13,116 nt of DNA from an uncultured Bacteroides sp. (GCA_934716785.1 CAKUYM010000093.1:1-13116), one strand, 5' to 3'. Counted from the first letter of the stretch, positions 1-7,559 are shown. Made by a program: numbers and translations. Notes: generated by a model from the sequence alone, not told the origin.

Positions 1-537
1 GACTATTGCGGCAATGTGATCTATGAAAATGGAATTCCCGTGAAGCTGCTGACAGAGGTGGGCTATGTCACACTTGATGATTCTAAGTATCATTATTTTA
101 TCCAGGACTATCAGGGCAATATCCGTGTCGTTGTTGATGAAGATGGAGTAGTGGAGGAAGTGAATGACTATTATCCTTTCGGTGGGTTGATGTCAAGCTC
201 TGCAAATACAGTTCAGCCTTATAGGTATAACGGAAAGGAGTTGGATAGGAAAGGTGGATTGGATTGGTATGATTATGGAGCGAGGCATTACGATGCGGCG
301 ATAGGAAGATGGTGTGTAGTGGACCCATCAAGTGAAAAGTATTACAATTGGACCCCATATACGTATTGCAAGAACAATCCGATATTGAGGATTGATGCTG
401 ATGGTAAGGATGATAATATTGTAATCGTGCATGAAGGTATAACCGGACTTTCGAAGAAAGATTTGAATTTGTATGTAGCATCTATTGTGGATTGTATAGA
501 ATCTTGGAACTATCAAGCTGTTTTAGATCTAACCTGA
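1..537 (+). CDS. RHS/YD-repeat protein, C-terminal end (5' partial)
   Basis: The reading frame is open from base 1, so the gene begins upstream and only its last 178 codons are here. Seen: the RHS-associated core, with YQGNIR (codons 37-42), NDYYPFGG, PYRYNGKELD, DYGARHYD (91-98), GRWCVVDP and NNPILRIDADGK (ending at codon 136). In the family, this core closes the RHS cage and marks the junction to a variable, often toxic, C-terminal tip. Here only about 42 residues follow the core (beginning DDNIVIVHEGITG); I recognise no catalytic motif in them, and no small immunity-type ORF follows before the next gene. The tip is therefore short, degenerate or truncated. Inferred: a polymorphic secreted or surface RHS element, or a remnant of one. 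Base composition is A+T-richer than the genes to its right. Family assignment is firm; activity is unknown. Confidence 0.9.
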   Translation, partial: DYCGNVIYENGIPVKLLTEVGYVTLDDSKYHYFIQDYQGNIRVVVDEDGVVEEVNDYYPFGGLMSSSANTVQPYRYNGKELDRKGGLDWYDYGARHYDAAIGRWCVVDPSSEKYYNWTPYTYCKNNPILRIDADGKDDNIVIVHEGITGLSKKDLNLYVASIVDCIESWNYQAVLDLT

Positions 538-618
538 TTGCCTATAGCTACTGATCCCTTAATCCGTTTCTTCTATTAAAAGTCCTTAACAAAAGCCCGT
601 TACATCACATTTTATTTG

Positions 619-679
619 TTTCTTTGCACCAAATTTGGGTATAGTGTTGTCTTGCGGTTCGGGACAGCACTTAATTTTG
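619..679 (+). promoter_or_regulatory. candidate promoter region of the methyltransferase-ftsX run
   Basis: Two weak matches to the Bacteroides -7 box lie upstream of the methyltransferase. TTTCTTTG at 619-626, followed by CACC, has one mismatch. TAATTTTG at 672-679 is a perfect TAnnTTTG, but its nearest upstream TTG (647-649) is 22 bp away and it would leave only a few leader bases. A hairpin, GTGTTGTC (644-651) with GACAGCAC (663-670; one G-U pair), lies between them and is followed by TTAATTTT, so it could instead end transcription from the RHS gene. Function is not decided by the sequence. Confidence 0.3.
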
Positions 680-689
680 TTTGAAATTA

Positions 690-1589
690 ATGGAGAAACT
701 CACTATAAATGCTTGTCCGGTGTGTGGCAGTACGCACTTGAAGCGCGTCATGACTTGTACGGATTTTTATGCTTCGGGCGAACAGTTTGAGCTGTATTCG
801 TGTGAGGATTGCGGATTTACATTCACACAAGGAGTCCCCGTAGAAGCAGAGATAGGCAAGTATTATGAGACTCTCGACTATATATCCCACACGGATACGC
901 GCAAGGGCGCGATGAATAAAATCTACCATTACGTACGTTCTTATATGCTACGGAGCAAGGCACGTCTCGTGGCGAGAGAAGCGCATCGCAAAACGGGGCG
1001 TTTGCTGGACATCGGTACGGGAACCGGTTATTTCGCACACACCATGGCGCGTCGCGGCTGGCAGGTGGAAGCAGTGGAGAAAAGCCCGCAGGCACGCGAA
1101 TTTGCCAAAGAACATTTCGACTTGGAGGTGAAGCCCGAATCTGCCTTGAAGGAGTTTGCTTCCGGCAGTTTTGATGTAATCACCCTTTGGCACGTGATGG
1201 AGCACTTGGAGCACCTCGGCGAAACTTGGGAGATGCTTCGTGAATTGCTGACAGAAAAAGGCGTGCTGATTGTGGCAGTGCCCAACTGCTCTTCTTACGA
1301 CGCAAAACGTTACGGTGAATACTGGGCGGCTTATGACGTCCCCCGCCATCTCTGGCATTTCACTCCGACCACCATACAGCAATTGGCTTCCCGCCACGGC
1401 TTCATTATGGCGGCACGCTATCCGATGCCGTTCGATGCCTTCTATGTATCTATGCTGAGCGAGAAGCATCGCGGCAATTCGAACAGCTTCCTGAAAGGAA
1501 TGTACGTCGGCACATTGGCATGGTTCAATGCTTTGGGGCGGAAAGAACGGAGCAGTTCCATGATTTACGTATTCCGAAAAAAGAGATGA
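690..1589 (+). CDS. class I SAM-dependent methyltransferase with N-terminal zinc ribbon
   Basis: A 299-residue protein. The N-terminus has two cysteine pairs, CPVCG (9-13) and CEDCG (38-42), forming a probable Cys4 zinc ribbon. A Rossmann methyltransferase domain follows: SAM-binding motif I DIGTGTG (107-113), an acidic motif II around VEKS, then ITLWHVMEHLEH and a GVLIVAVPN strand, typical of the Methyltransf_23 type. The same architecture occurs in methyltransferases linked to surface polysaccharide or small-molecule modification, but the substrate cannot be read here. I chose the ATG at 690; an in-frame TTG at 681 would add only three residues. It heads the run, with 3 bp between its stop and ftsX, which suggests co-transcription with cell-envelope genes. 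Family confidence is high, substrate unknown. Confidence 0.85.
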   Translation: MEKLTINACPVCGSTHLKRVMTCTDFYASGEQFELYSCEDCGFTFTQGVPVEAEIGKYYETLDYISHTDTRKGAMNKIYHYVRSYMLRSKARLVAREAHRKTGRLLDIGTGTGYFAHTMARRGWQVEAVEKSPQAREFAKEHFDLEVKPESALKEFASGSFDVITLWHVMEHLEHLGETWEMLRELLTEKGVLIVAVPNCSSYDAKRYGEYWAAYDVPRHLWHFTPTTIQQLASRHGFIMAARYPMPFDAFYVSMLSEKHRGNSNSFLKGMYVGTLAWFNALGRKERSSSMIYVFRKKR

Positions 1590-1592
1590 TGT

Positions 1593-2474
1593 ATGGGAAG
1601 TGAAAACAAACATAGGCCGGGTTCGGTTTTCGATATGCAGTTCATTACGTCGAGCATCAGTACGACGTTGGTGCTGTTGCTGTTGGGGCTGGTTGTCTTT
1701 TTTGTGCTTACGGCGCACAACCTTTCCGTGTATGTCCGCGAGAATATCAGTTTCTCCATTCTCATCAGCGACGACATGAAAGAGGCGGACATCCTGAAAC
1801 TTCAGAAGAAGCTGAACAAGGAGTCCTTTGTGAAGGAGTCCGAATACATCTCCAAAAAACAAGCCCTGAAAGAGCAGACGGAAGCGATGGGTACCGACCC
1901 TGAAGAGTTCTTGGGATATAACCCTTTCACTGCCTCCATCGAGATAAAGCTGCATTCCGACTATGCCAACTCCGACAGTATCGCGAAGATAGAGAAGCTG
2001 ATAAAGAAAAACTCCAATATACAGGATGTGCTTTACCGGAAAGAACTGATTGATGCCGTGAATGACAACATACGGAATATCAGCTTGGTGCTGCTCGCTT
2101 TGGCGGTGGTGCTCACTTTCATATCTTTTGCCTTGATAAACAATACGATAAGACTTGCCATCTATTCCAAACGATTCCTCATCCACACTATGAAGCTGGT
2201 GGGGGCGAGCTGGAGTTTCATACGGGGGCCGTTTCTGCGGAAGAACGTATGGAGCGGGGTGCTGGCAGCCACGATTGCAGATGCCATACTGATGGGGACT
2301 GCCTACTGGGCGGTGACGTATGAGCAGGAACTGCTGCAGGTCATCACCCCCGGAGTGATGCTGGTGGTATGTGTAAGCGTATTGTTGTTCGGGATTGTAA
2401 TAACATGGTTGTGCGCTTATTTCTCCATGAACAAATATCTGAGAATGAAAGCGAATAGCCTATACTATATTTAA
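1593..2474 (+). CDS. ftsX: cell division protein FtsX (ABC transporter permease family)
   Basis: A 293-residue membrane protein with FtsX topology: a short cytoplasmic N-terminus, TM1 at about residues 22-42, a large extracytoplasmic domain of about 115 residues (from RENISFSILISDD to the IQDVLYRKELIDAVNDNI stretch), then TM2 (about 163-187), TM3 (about 221-243) and TM4 (about 250-277). The loop after TM2, with TIRLAIYSKRFLIHTMKLVGAS, is the conserved FtsX stretch thought to contact FtsE. Known of the family: with the ATPase FtsE it transmits ATP hydrolysis across the membrane to regulate peptidoglycan hydrolases during division. ftsE is not adjacent here, so the partner must be encoded elsewhere. 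It starts 3 bp after the methyltransferase stop and is followed 24 bp later by the DUF3098 gene. Confidence 0.93.
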   Translation: MGSENKHRPGSVFDMQFITSSISTTLVLLLLGLVVFFVLTAHNLSVYVRENISFSILISDDMKEADILKLQKKLNKESFVKESEYISKKQALKEQTEAMGTDPEEFLGYNPFTASIEIKLHSDYANSDSIAKIEKLIKKNSNIQDVLYRKELIDAVNDNIRNISLVLLALAVVLTFISFALINNTIRLAIYSKRFLIHTMKLVGASWSFIRGPFLRKNVWSGVLAATIADAILMGTAYWAVTYEQELLQVITPGVMLVVCVSVLLFGIVITWLCAYFSMNKYLRMKANSLYYI

Positions 2475-2498
2475 TTCAAAAAAAGAAGAAATAAACTT

Positions 2499-2753
2499 AT
2501 GTCTGACAAACGGAAATTTGCCTTTGATAAAGTGAACTTTATCTTGCTCGCAATAGGAATGGCGGTTGTAATTATCGGCTTCCTGTTGATGTCGGGACCC
2601 TCGTCGTCCGAAACGGTTTTTGAACCGGATATTTTCAGTGTACGCAGAATAAAGGTGGCGCCTGTCGTTTGCCTGTTTGGTTTTTTGTTCATGATATACG
2701 GTGTGTTGCGTAAGCCGAAAACACCGGAAGTACCTGAATTTAAAGAAGAATAA
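2499..2753 (+). CDS. DUF3098 small membrane protein
   Basis: An 84-residue protein with two predicted membrane helices: about residues 13-33 (beginning [14 protein letters not shown]) and about 54-70 (beginning [15 protein letters not shown]). Between them is a conserved extracytoplasmic-type segment, [14 protein letters not shown], characteristic of DUF3098 proteins of Bacteroidetes. The tail is charged ([13 protein letters not shown]). Its function is unknown. Its place between ftsX and uppP, with gaps of 24 and 8 bp, suggests a role in envelope growth or division, possibly as an accessory to FtsX; that is inference from context only. Confidence 0.87.
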   Translation: MSDKRKFAFDKVNFILLAIGMAVVIIGFLLMSGPSSSETVFEPDIFSVRRIKVAPVVCLFGFLFMIYGVLRKPKTPEVPEFKEE

Positions 2754-2761
2754 AAGAAAGT

Positions 2762-3553
2762 ATGAGTTGGTTGGAAGCATTGATCCTTGGGCTTATCCAG
2801 GGGTTGACCGAGTACTTGCCGGTGAGCAGTAGCGGTCATTTGGCCATCGGGTCCGAGTTGTTCGGAGTAGAGGGTGAAGAGAATCTGGCATTCACGATTG
2901 TGGTGCATGTGGCCACAGTGTGCAGCACGCTGGTGATTCTATGGAAAGAGATAGATTGGATTTTCCGCGGGTTGTTCAAGTTTCAGATGAACGATGAGAC
3001 GCGGTATGTCATCAATATCGTGATTTCAATGATACCGATTGGCATCGTGGGAGTGTTCTTTAAGGACTATGTGGAAACGGTTTTCGGCTCGGGCCTGCTG
3101 ATTGTGGGCTGTATGCTGCTGCTCACTGCCGGTCTGCTGACTTTCTCTTATTACTATAAGCCGCGCCAGAAAGAGAAAATATCCATGAAGGATGCGTTCA
3201 TCATCGGCATCGCACAGGCTTGTGCCGTCATGCCGGGACTGTCTCGTTCGGGCTCTACCATTGCCACGGGACTTCTGTTGGGTGACAACAAGGCCAAGTT
3301 GGCGCAATTCTCCTTCCTGATGGTCATACCGCCCATCTTGGGCGAAGCGTTGCTTGACGGGATAAAGATGATGAAAGGCGAAGATGTGGTAGGCGATATT
3401 CCTGCGCTGTCGCTGATTGTCGGCTTTTTGGCTGCTTTTGTGGCAGGCTGTCTGGCTTGCAAGTGGATGATTAACGTGGTGAAGAAAGGAAAGCTGATCT
3501 ATTTCGCTATCTATTGCGCGATAGCAGGATTGGTAACGATTATATTGAGCTGA
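2762..3553 (+). CDS. uppP: undecaprenyl-diphosphatase UppP (BacA)
   Basis: A 263-residue polytopic membrane enzyme, the usual family length. It dephosphorylates undecaprenyl diphosphate to the monophosphate, recycling the lipid carrier for peptidoglycan and surface polysaccharide synthesis. Seen: the first family motif [18 protein letters not shown] (residues 10-27), with the glutamate and the serine/histidine residues of the active site, and the second motif PGLSRSGST (158-166), with its catalytic arginine. Several hydrophobic helices fill the rest, ending in an [17 protein letters not shown] helix. Overproduction of this family gives bacitracin resistance (hence BacA). The stop codon TGA shares one base with the truB start (TGATG), indicating translational coupling. 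Confidence 0.97.
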   Translation: MSWLEALILGLIQGLTEYLPVSSSGHLAIGSELFGVEGEENLAFTIVVHVATVCSTLVILWKEIDWIFRGLFKFQMNDETRYVINIVISMIPIGIVGVFFKDYVETVFGSGLLIVGCMLLLTAGLLTFSYYYKPRQKEKISMKDAFIIGIAQACAVMPGLSRSGSTIATGLLLGDNKAKLAQFSFLMVIPPILGEALLDGIKMMKGEDVVGDIPALSLIVGFLAAFVAGCLACKWMINVVKKGKLIYFAIYCAIAGLVTIILS

Positions 3554-4275
3554 TGAATTTTAAAAAAGGAGAAGTACTGTTTTTCAATAAACCGCTCGGC
3601 TGGACCTCATTCAAGGTGGTGGGCCACGCCCGCTATCATATTTGCCGGCGGATAGGGGTGAAGAAACTGAAAGTCGGTCATGCCGGCACGCTGGACCCTC
3701 TGGCAACGGGGGTGATGATTGTATGCACGGGCAAGGCAACGAAGAGAATAGAAGATTTTCAGTATCATACGAAGGAGTACGTCGCTACCCTCAGACTGGG
3801 AGCCACCACGCCGTCGTACGATTTGGAGCATGAGATAGACGCCACCTACCCCACCGGGCATATCACGCGTGAGTTGGTGGAAGAAGTATTGAAGCGTTTT
3901 ATCGGCACGATAGAGCAGGTTCCGCCCGCTTTCTCCGCCTGCATGGTAGACGGGAAGCGCGCTTACGAACTGGCAAGGAAAGGCGAGGAAGTCGAACTAA
4001 AGGCAAAACAGCTTGTTATTGACGAGATTGAATTGTTAGAGTGTCGCCTGGACGATCCCGAACCGATGATACGGATACGTGTCGTGTGCAGCAAAGGGAC
4101 ATATATCCGTGCCTTGGCGCGCGATATCGGTGAGGCGCTTCACAGCGGAGCCCATCTGACGGGACTGGTGCGCACGCGTGTAGGCGACGTCCGGTTGGAG
4201 GACTGCATGGAGCCCGAACACTTTAAAGAGTGGATTGACAGGCAGGAGATTGAAAACGAGGAAGAAAATAATTAA
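3553..4275 (+). CDS. truB: tRNA pseudouridine(55) synthase TruB
   Basis: A 240-residue enzyme that converts uridine 55 in the T-loop of tRNAs to pseudouridine. Seen: the N-terminal FFNKPLGWTSFKVV segment; the catalytic motif GHAGTLDPLATG, with the nucleophilic aspartate at D48; KEYVATLRLGATTPSYD; the VPPAFSACMVDGKRAYELAR segment that contacts tRNA; and CSKGTYIRALARDIG near the C-terminus. The ATG at 3553 overlaps the uppP stop by one base and gives the family N-terminus; an upstream in-frame start inside uppP (3514) would add 13 residues with no family match, so I rejected it. 17 bp separate it from queA, another tRNA-modification gene. Confidence 0.96.
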   Translation: MNFKKGEVLFFNKPLGWTSFKVVGHARYHICRRIGVKKLKVGHAGTLDPLATGVMIVCTGKATKRIEDFQYHTKEYVATLRLGATTPSYDLEHEIDATYPTGHITRELVEEVLKRFIGTIEQVPPAFSACMVDGKRAYELARKGEEVELKAKQLVIDEIELLECRLDDPEPMIRIRVVCSKGTYIRALARDIGEALHSGAHLTGLVRTRVGDVRLEDCMEPEHFKEWIDRQEIENEEENN

Positions 4276-4292
4276 CGTAATAAAGAATAGGT

Positions 4293-5351
4293 ATGAAATT
4301 ATCACAATTCAAATTTAAGCTACCCGAGGATAAGATTGCTTTGCACCCTACGAAGTACAGGGATGAGTCTCGTTTGATGGTATTGCACCGTAATACCGGT
4401 AAGATTGAGCACAGGATGTTTAAGGAAGTTTTGGACTACTTTGACGACAAGGATGTGTTTATATTCAACGATACGAAGGTATTCCCCGCGCGTTTGTACG
4501 GCAACAAGGAGAAAACGGGTGCTCGTATCGAAGTATTCTTGTTGCGTGAGTTGAATGAGGAACTTCGTCTATGGGACGTATTGGTTGACCCCGCACGTAA
4601 GATCCGTATCGGTAACAAACTCTACTTCGGTCCGGACGATTCAATGGTGGCCGAGGTTATCGATAATACTACATCCCGCGGACGTACGCTCCGTTTCCTT
4701 TATGACGGACCTCATGATGAGTTTAAAAAGGCTTTGTATGAATTGGGCGAGACTCCTCTTCCCCACTCCATCATCAATCGCCCCGTAGAGCCGGAAGATG
4801 CAGAGCGCTTTCAGTCTATCTTCGCCAAGAACGAAGGTGCGGTGACGGCTCCTACTGCCAGCTTGCACTTCAGTCGTGAGTTGATGAAGCGTCTCGAAAT
4901 CAAAGGTATCGACTTTGCATATATCACGCTGCATGCAGGCTTGGGCAACTTCCGCGACATCGATGTAGAAGATTTGACGAAGCATAAGATGGATTCGGAA
5001 CAGATGTTCGTGAACGAAGAAGCGGTGAGAATCGTTAACCGTGCAAAAGATGCCGGCAAGAACGTGTGTGCGGTAGGTACGACAGTGATGAGGGCTATCG
5101 AAAGCGCAGTAAGCACTGACGGACACCTGAAGGAATTTGAAGGATGGACGAATAAGTTTATCTTCCCGCCGTATGAGTTTACCGTAGCCAACTCGATGAT
5201 TTCCAATTTCCACATGCCGCTCTCTACGCTGCTGATGATTGTGGCTGCTTTCGGCGGTTATGAGCAGGTGATGGACGCTTATCATGTAGCATTGAAGGAA
5301 GGCTACCGTTTCGGTACATACGGAGATGCAATGCTGATTCTGGATAAATAA
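4293..5351 (+). CDS. queA: tRNA preQ1(34) S-adenosylmethionine ribosyltransferase-isomerase QueA
   Basis: A 352-residue enzyme of queuosine synthesis. It transfers and isomerises the ribosyl part of SAM onto preQ1 at the wobble position 34 of tRNAs with GUN anticodons, giving epoxyqueuosine. Seen: the family start [17 protein letters not shown], then [26 protein letters not shown], the ETPLPHSI segment, [26 protein letters not shown] and the C-terminal FKEGYRFG-like segment (here [18 protein letters not shown]). Length is normal for QueA. No other queuosine gene is in the window. It shares one base with folK (TAATG). As a SAM consumer, its closeness to metK is worth noting, but they are probably separate transcripts. 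Confidence 0.96.
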   Translation: MKLSQFKFKLPEDKIALHPTKYRDESRLMVLHRNTGKIEHRMFKEVLDYFDDKDVFIFNDTKVFPARLYGNKEKTGARIEVFLLRELNEELRLWDVLVDPARKIRIGNKLYFGPDDSMVAEVIDNTTSRGRTLRFLYDGPHDEFKKALYELGETPLPHSIINRPVEPEDAERFQSIFAKNEGAVTAPTASLHFSRELMKRLEIKGIDFAYITLHAGLGNFRDIDVEDLTKHKMDSEQMFVNEEAVRIVNRAKDAGKNVCAVGTTVMRAIESAVSTDGHLKEFEGWTNKFIFPPYEFTVANSMISNFHMPLSTLLMIVAAFGGYEQVMDAYHVALKEGYRFGTYGDAMLILDK

Positions 5352-5836
5352 TGGCAAAAGTATATGTAGGGCTCGGCACAAACCTTGGAGACAAGGAGCA
5401 GAATCTCCGGGATGCCGTGCAAAAGATAGAAGAGCAGATAGGGAAAGTCGTTTCCCTGTCTGCTTTTTATGTTACCGCTCCTTGGGGCTTTGTGTCCGCG
5501 AATAGTTTTCTCAATGCGGCAGCCTGCGTGGAGACGGATTTGTCTCCTTTGGATGTGTTGCAAGAAACGCAGTCGATTGAACGTGAATTGGGGCGTACGA
5601 AGAAATCGGTCGATGGCATGTATAGCGACCGTCTGATTGATATCGACCTGTTGCTTTATGAGGACTTGGTGCTTTCCGTCACCTCTCCGTCGGGTGCGGA
5701 GCTGAATCTCCCACACCCCTTGATGACGGAACGCGACTTCGTGATGAAGCCGTTGGCTGAGATTGCGCCGGACTTGGTGCACCCCGTATTGGGGAAGACG
5801 ATGCGCGAACTTATTTCTTCTTCCTGTCAACGATAA
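5351..5836 (+). CDS. folK: 2-amino-4-hydroxy-6-hydroxymethyldihydropteridine diphosphokinase (HPPK)
   Basis: A 161-residue enzyme that transfers diphosphate from ATP to 6-hydroxymethyl-7,8-dihydropterin, the step before dihydropteroate synthase in folate synthesis. Seen: GLGTNLGD (7-14); PWGF and SFLNAAACVET, which form the pterin pocket; the SIERELGR segment; and the HPPK signature region YSDRLIDIDLLLYED, where D97 and D99 are the likely magnesium ligands. LPHPLMTERDFVMKPLAEIAP follows at the C-terminus. Length is typical of monofunctional HPPK. The start overlaps the queA stop by one base, and this is the last gene of the first run. Its final 26 bp overlap the 3' end of a convergent minus-strand gene. 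Confidence 0.95.
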   Translation: MAKVYVGLGTNLGDKEQNLRDAVQKIEEQIGKVVSLSAFYVTAPWGFVSANSFLNAAACVETDLSPLDVLQETQSIERELGRTKKSVDGMYSDRLIDIDLLLYEDLVLSVTSPSGAELNLPHPLMTERDFVMKPLAEIAPDLVHPVLGKTMRELISSSCQR

Positions 5837-5999
5837 ATCTCGGCAAGTAGGCGAGACAGCCTATCAGTATGGCATACAGCAGCTCGATGTCCTTGAACTC
5901 GCGGTTGATGAAATGACAGACGATGGCATAAATGGCAATCGTGAATCCTACATAGAGCGCCAGCACAAAGAGCGTTCTTACTTTCTTATTTAGAATCAT
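5811..5999 (-). CDS. small two-helix membrane protein, function unknown
   Basis: A 62-residue protein on the minus strand: MILNKK, a first hydrophobic helix (about residues 9-29, containing LFVLALYVGFTIAIYAIV), a short linker with HFINREFKDIE, a second helix (about 40-54, LLYAILIGCLAYLP) and a basic tail, VDRKKK. The charge pattern is typical of a real inner-membrane protein. A perfect -7 box, TATCTTTG on the minus strand, lies 32 bp upstream of the start. I do not recognise a named family. It converges on folK, the two genes overlapping by 26 bp, and diverges from metK, so it is transcriptionally separate. The alternative is a chance ORF, but membrane topology, promoter and location between two operons argue for a gene. 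Confidence 0.72.
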   Translation of the reverse strand: MILNKKVRTLFVLALYVGFTIAIYAIVCHFINREFKDIELLYAILIGCLAYLPRFIVDRKKK

Positions 6000-6030
6000 T
6001 TTAAATCTATTTAATGTGTTAAATATGGCT

Positions 6031-6038
6031 CAAAGATA
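6031..6038 (-). promoter_or_regulatory. -7 box for the small membrane protein gene
   Basis: CAAAGATA on the + strand reads TATCTTTG on the minus strand, a perfect Bacteroides TAnnTTTG -7 element. Transcription would start near 6027, leaving a leader of about 28 nt before the ATG at 5999. No good TTG lies at the -33 position (around 6059-6061). Confidence 0.55.
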
Positions 6039-6060
6039 CTCATAATCTCCGAAATCTCTT

Positions 6061-6068
6061 TATCTTTG
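6061..6068 (+). promoter_or_regulatory. -7 box of the metK promoter
   Basis: TATCTTTG is a perfect TAnnTTTG element on the + strand. It would start transcription near 6072, just upstream of the SAM-II-like leader, which fits a riboswitch at the very 5' end of the mRNA. The expected -33 position (about 6038-6041) has no TTG and coincides with the opposing minus-strand -7 box. Confidence 0.65.
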
Positions 6069-6083
6069 TCCCCCGAAATGAAA

Positions 6084-6136
6084 GTGTGGACAGATTTGAG
6101 TAGCTTGCAACCACGGAAAAAAATGCTAAAACACGT
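6084..6136 (+). promoter_or_regulatory. SAM-II riboswitch-like leader of metK
   Basis: The leader has the ordered conserved blocks of the SAM-II aptamer (Rfam class SAM_alpha): GATTT (6093-6097), TTGCAA (6105-6110), an A-rich stretch (6117-6123) and GCTAAAA (6125-6131). They sit around two helices that cross: GTGG (6086-6089) with CCAC (6111-6114), and TAGC (6101-6104) with GCTA (6125-6128). This is an H-type pseudoknot with an A-rich third loop, as in the known SAM-II structure. The downstream gene, metK, makes SAM, so feedback repression is the obvious role. Unlike classic SAM-II elements, which sit close to the ribosome binding site, this one ends about 95 nt before the metK ATG, and I see no clear intrinsic terminator between them. 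Confidence 0.85.
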
Positions 6137-6190
6137 TTTACCGACGCTTTGCGGTTTACTCTTGCAGCACTCACCTCTCCCCCGTCTCTC

Positions 6191-6221
6191 ATTCTTAATT
6201 CTTATTTTTTAATTCTTAATT
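6191..6221 (+). repeat. two direct copies of ATTCTTAATT before metK
   Basis: ATTCTTAATT occurs at 6191-6200 and again at 6212-6221, separated by CTTATTTTTTA. The stretch is nearly pure A+T and sits just before the metK start. It may only keep the ribosome landing region unstructured. Confidence 0.5.
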
Positions 6222-6229
6222 TAAAAAAG

Positions 6230-7522
6230 ATGGGATACTTATTTACATCCGAATCGGTGTCAGAAGGACACCCCGACAAGGTAGCCGATCAAATATCGGA
6301 TGCCGTGCTTGACAAACTGTTGGCTTACGACCCCAGTTCTAAAGTAGCTTGCGAAACACTAGTGACTACCGGACAAGTAGTCTTAGCGGGTGAAGTGAAA
6401 ACAAAAGCGTACGTTGACCTCCAGCTCATCGCACGCGAAGTGATTAAGAAAATCGGCTATACCAAAGGAGAGTACATGTTCGAGAGCAACTCTTGCGGTG
6501 TATTGTCTGCCATTCATGAGCAAAGCCCCGATATCAACCGTGGTGTAGAGCGTCAGGACCCGATGGAACAGGGTGCGGGCGACCAAGGTATGATGTTCGG
6601 CTATGCAACGAATGAAACGGAAAACTACATGCCGCTTTCTCTTGATCTGGCGCACCGCATTCTGCAAGTGCTGGCCGATATCCGTCGTGAAGGCAAGGTG
6701 ATGACATACCTCCGCCCTGATGCCAAAAGCCAGGTTACTATCGAATATGATGACAACGGAACTCCTGTACGTATCGATACAATCGTTGTTTCTACTCAAC
6801 ATGATGACTTTATCCGTCCGGAGGATGACTCGCAGGCTGCCCAGTTGAAGGCCGATGAGGAGATGTTGGCTATCATCCGCCGTGATGTGATTGAGATTTT
6901 GATGCCTCGTGTGATTGCCTCTATTCATCATGACAAGGTATTGGCGCTGTTCAACGACAAGATCGTTTATCATGTCAATCCTACCGGAAAGTTCGTTATC
7001 GGTGGTCCTCACGGAGATACCGGACTGACAGGCCGTAAGATTATCGTTGACACTTACGGTGGCAAGGGTGCTCACGGTGGCGGTGCTTTCTCCGGAAAAG
7101 ATCCGAGCAAGGTAGACCGTAGCGCTGCTTATGCGGCACGTCATATCGCCAAGAATATGGTAGCTGCCGGTGTGGCAGACGAGATGCTCGTGCAGGTAAG
7201 TTATGCTATCGGTGTGGCTCGTCCGATCAATATCTTCGTTGATACTTACGGCCGTTCTCATGTGAACATGACCGACGGCGAGATTGCCCGTGTCATTGAC
7301 CAACTGTTCGATCTTCGCCCGAAGGCTATCGAGGAACGTTTGAAACTGCGTAATCCGATTTATCAGGAGACTGCCGCTTATGGCCACATGGGACGTGAGC
7401 CGCAGGTGGTTACGAAGAAGTTCACCTCTCGATATGAGGGTGACAAAACGGTAGAGGTTGAGCTCTTTACATGGGAAAAGCTCGACTATGTCGATAAGAT
7501 CAAAGCTGCTTTCGGACTGTAA
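6230..7522 (+). CDS. metK: S-adenosylmethionine synthetase MetK
   Basis: A 430-residue cytoplasmic enzyme that makes S-adenosylmethionine from methionine and ATP, with tripolyphosphate cleaved at the same site. Seen: the N-terminal [20 protein letters not shown], with the catalytic-site histidine H14 and metal-binding D16; the ATP-binding signature GAGDQG (115-120); [20 protein letters not shown]; and the P-loop-like GGGAFSGKD (about 283-291), followed by [11 protein letters not shown]. It is somewhat longer than the roughly 385-residue E. coli enzyme, as in other Bacteroidetes. The start is the ATG at 6230; the frame is open back to 6104, but the extra N-terminus has no family match. It is preceded by the SAM-II-like leader and followed by a strong hairpin, so it is probably monocistronic. 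Confidence 0.98.
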   Translation: MGYLFTSESVSEGHPDKVADQISDAVLDKLLAYDPSSKVACETLVTTGQVVLAGEVKTKAYVDLQLIAREVIKKIGYTKGEYMFESNSCGVLSAIHEQSPDINRGVERQDPMEQGAGDQGMMFGYATNETENYMPLSLDLAHRILQVLADIRREGKVMTYLRPDAKSQVTIEYDDNGTPVRIDTIVVSTQHDDFIRPEDDSQAAQLKADEEMLAIIRRDVIEILMPRVIASIHHDKVLALFNDKIVYHVNPTGKFVIGGPHGDTGLTGRKIIVDTYGGKGAHGGGAFSGKDPSKVDRSAAYAARHIAKNMVAAGVADEMLVQVSYAIGVARPINIFVDTYGRSHVNMTDGEIARVIDQLFDLRPKAIEERLKLRNPIYQETAAYGHMGREPQVVTKKFTSRYEGDKTVEVELFTWEKLDYVDKIKAAFGL

Positions 7523-7559
7523 TCGATAGTATAGCACACACGCTTTTATAAAAGATAGA

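Noticed and set aside
948..2186. A 412-codon open frame on the minus strand across the methyltransferase and ftsX
   Set aside because: It is antisense to two well-supported genes, spans their junction and has a His/Gln/Arg-rich composition with no recognisable domain.
3514..3552. Upstream start for TruB inside uppP
   Set aside because: It adds 13 residues with no family match; the ATG at 3553 overlapping the uppP stop is the usual coupled arrangement.
4641..5381. A 246-codon minus-strand open frame within queA
   Set aside because: Antisense shadow of queA, with no motif and no start signal.
5838..5856. Short hairpin TCTCG/CGAGA as a terminator for folK
   Set aside because: Only 5 bp of stem, inside the coding region of the convergent gene, with no T run after it.
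6149..6229. N-terminal extension of MetK from a TTG at 6149
   Set aside because: The family N-terminus ([15 protein letters not shown]) begins right at the ATG at 6230, and the extra residues encode the A+T-rich leader repeat.
6383..7537. A 384-codon open frame on the minus strand across metK
   Set aside because: It lies opposite a highly conserved gene with strong codon bias, which often leaves a long antisense frame; no domain or promoter is visible.
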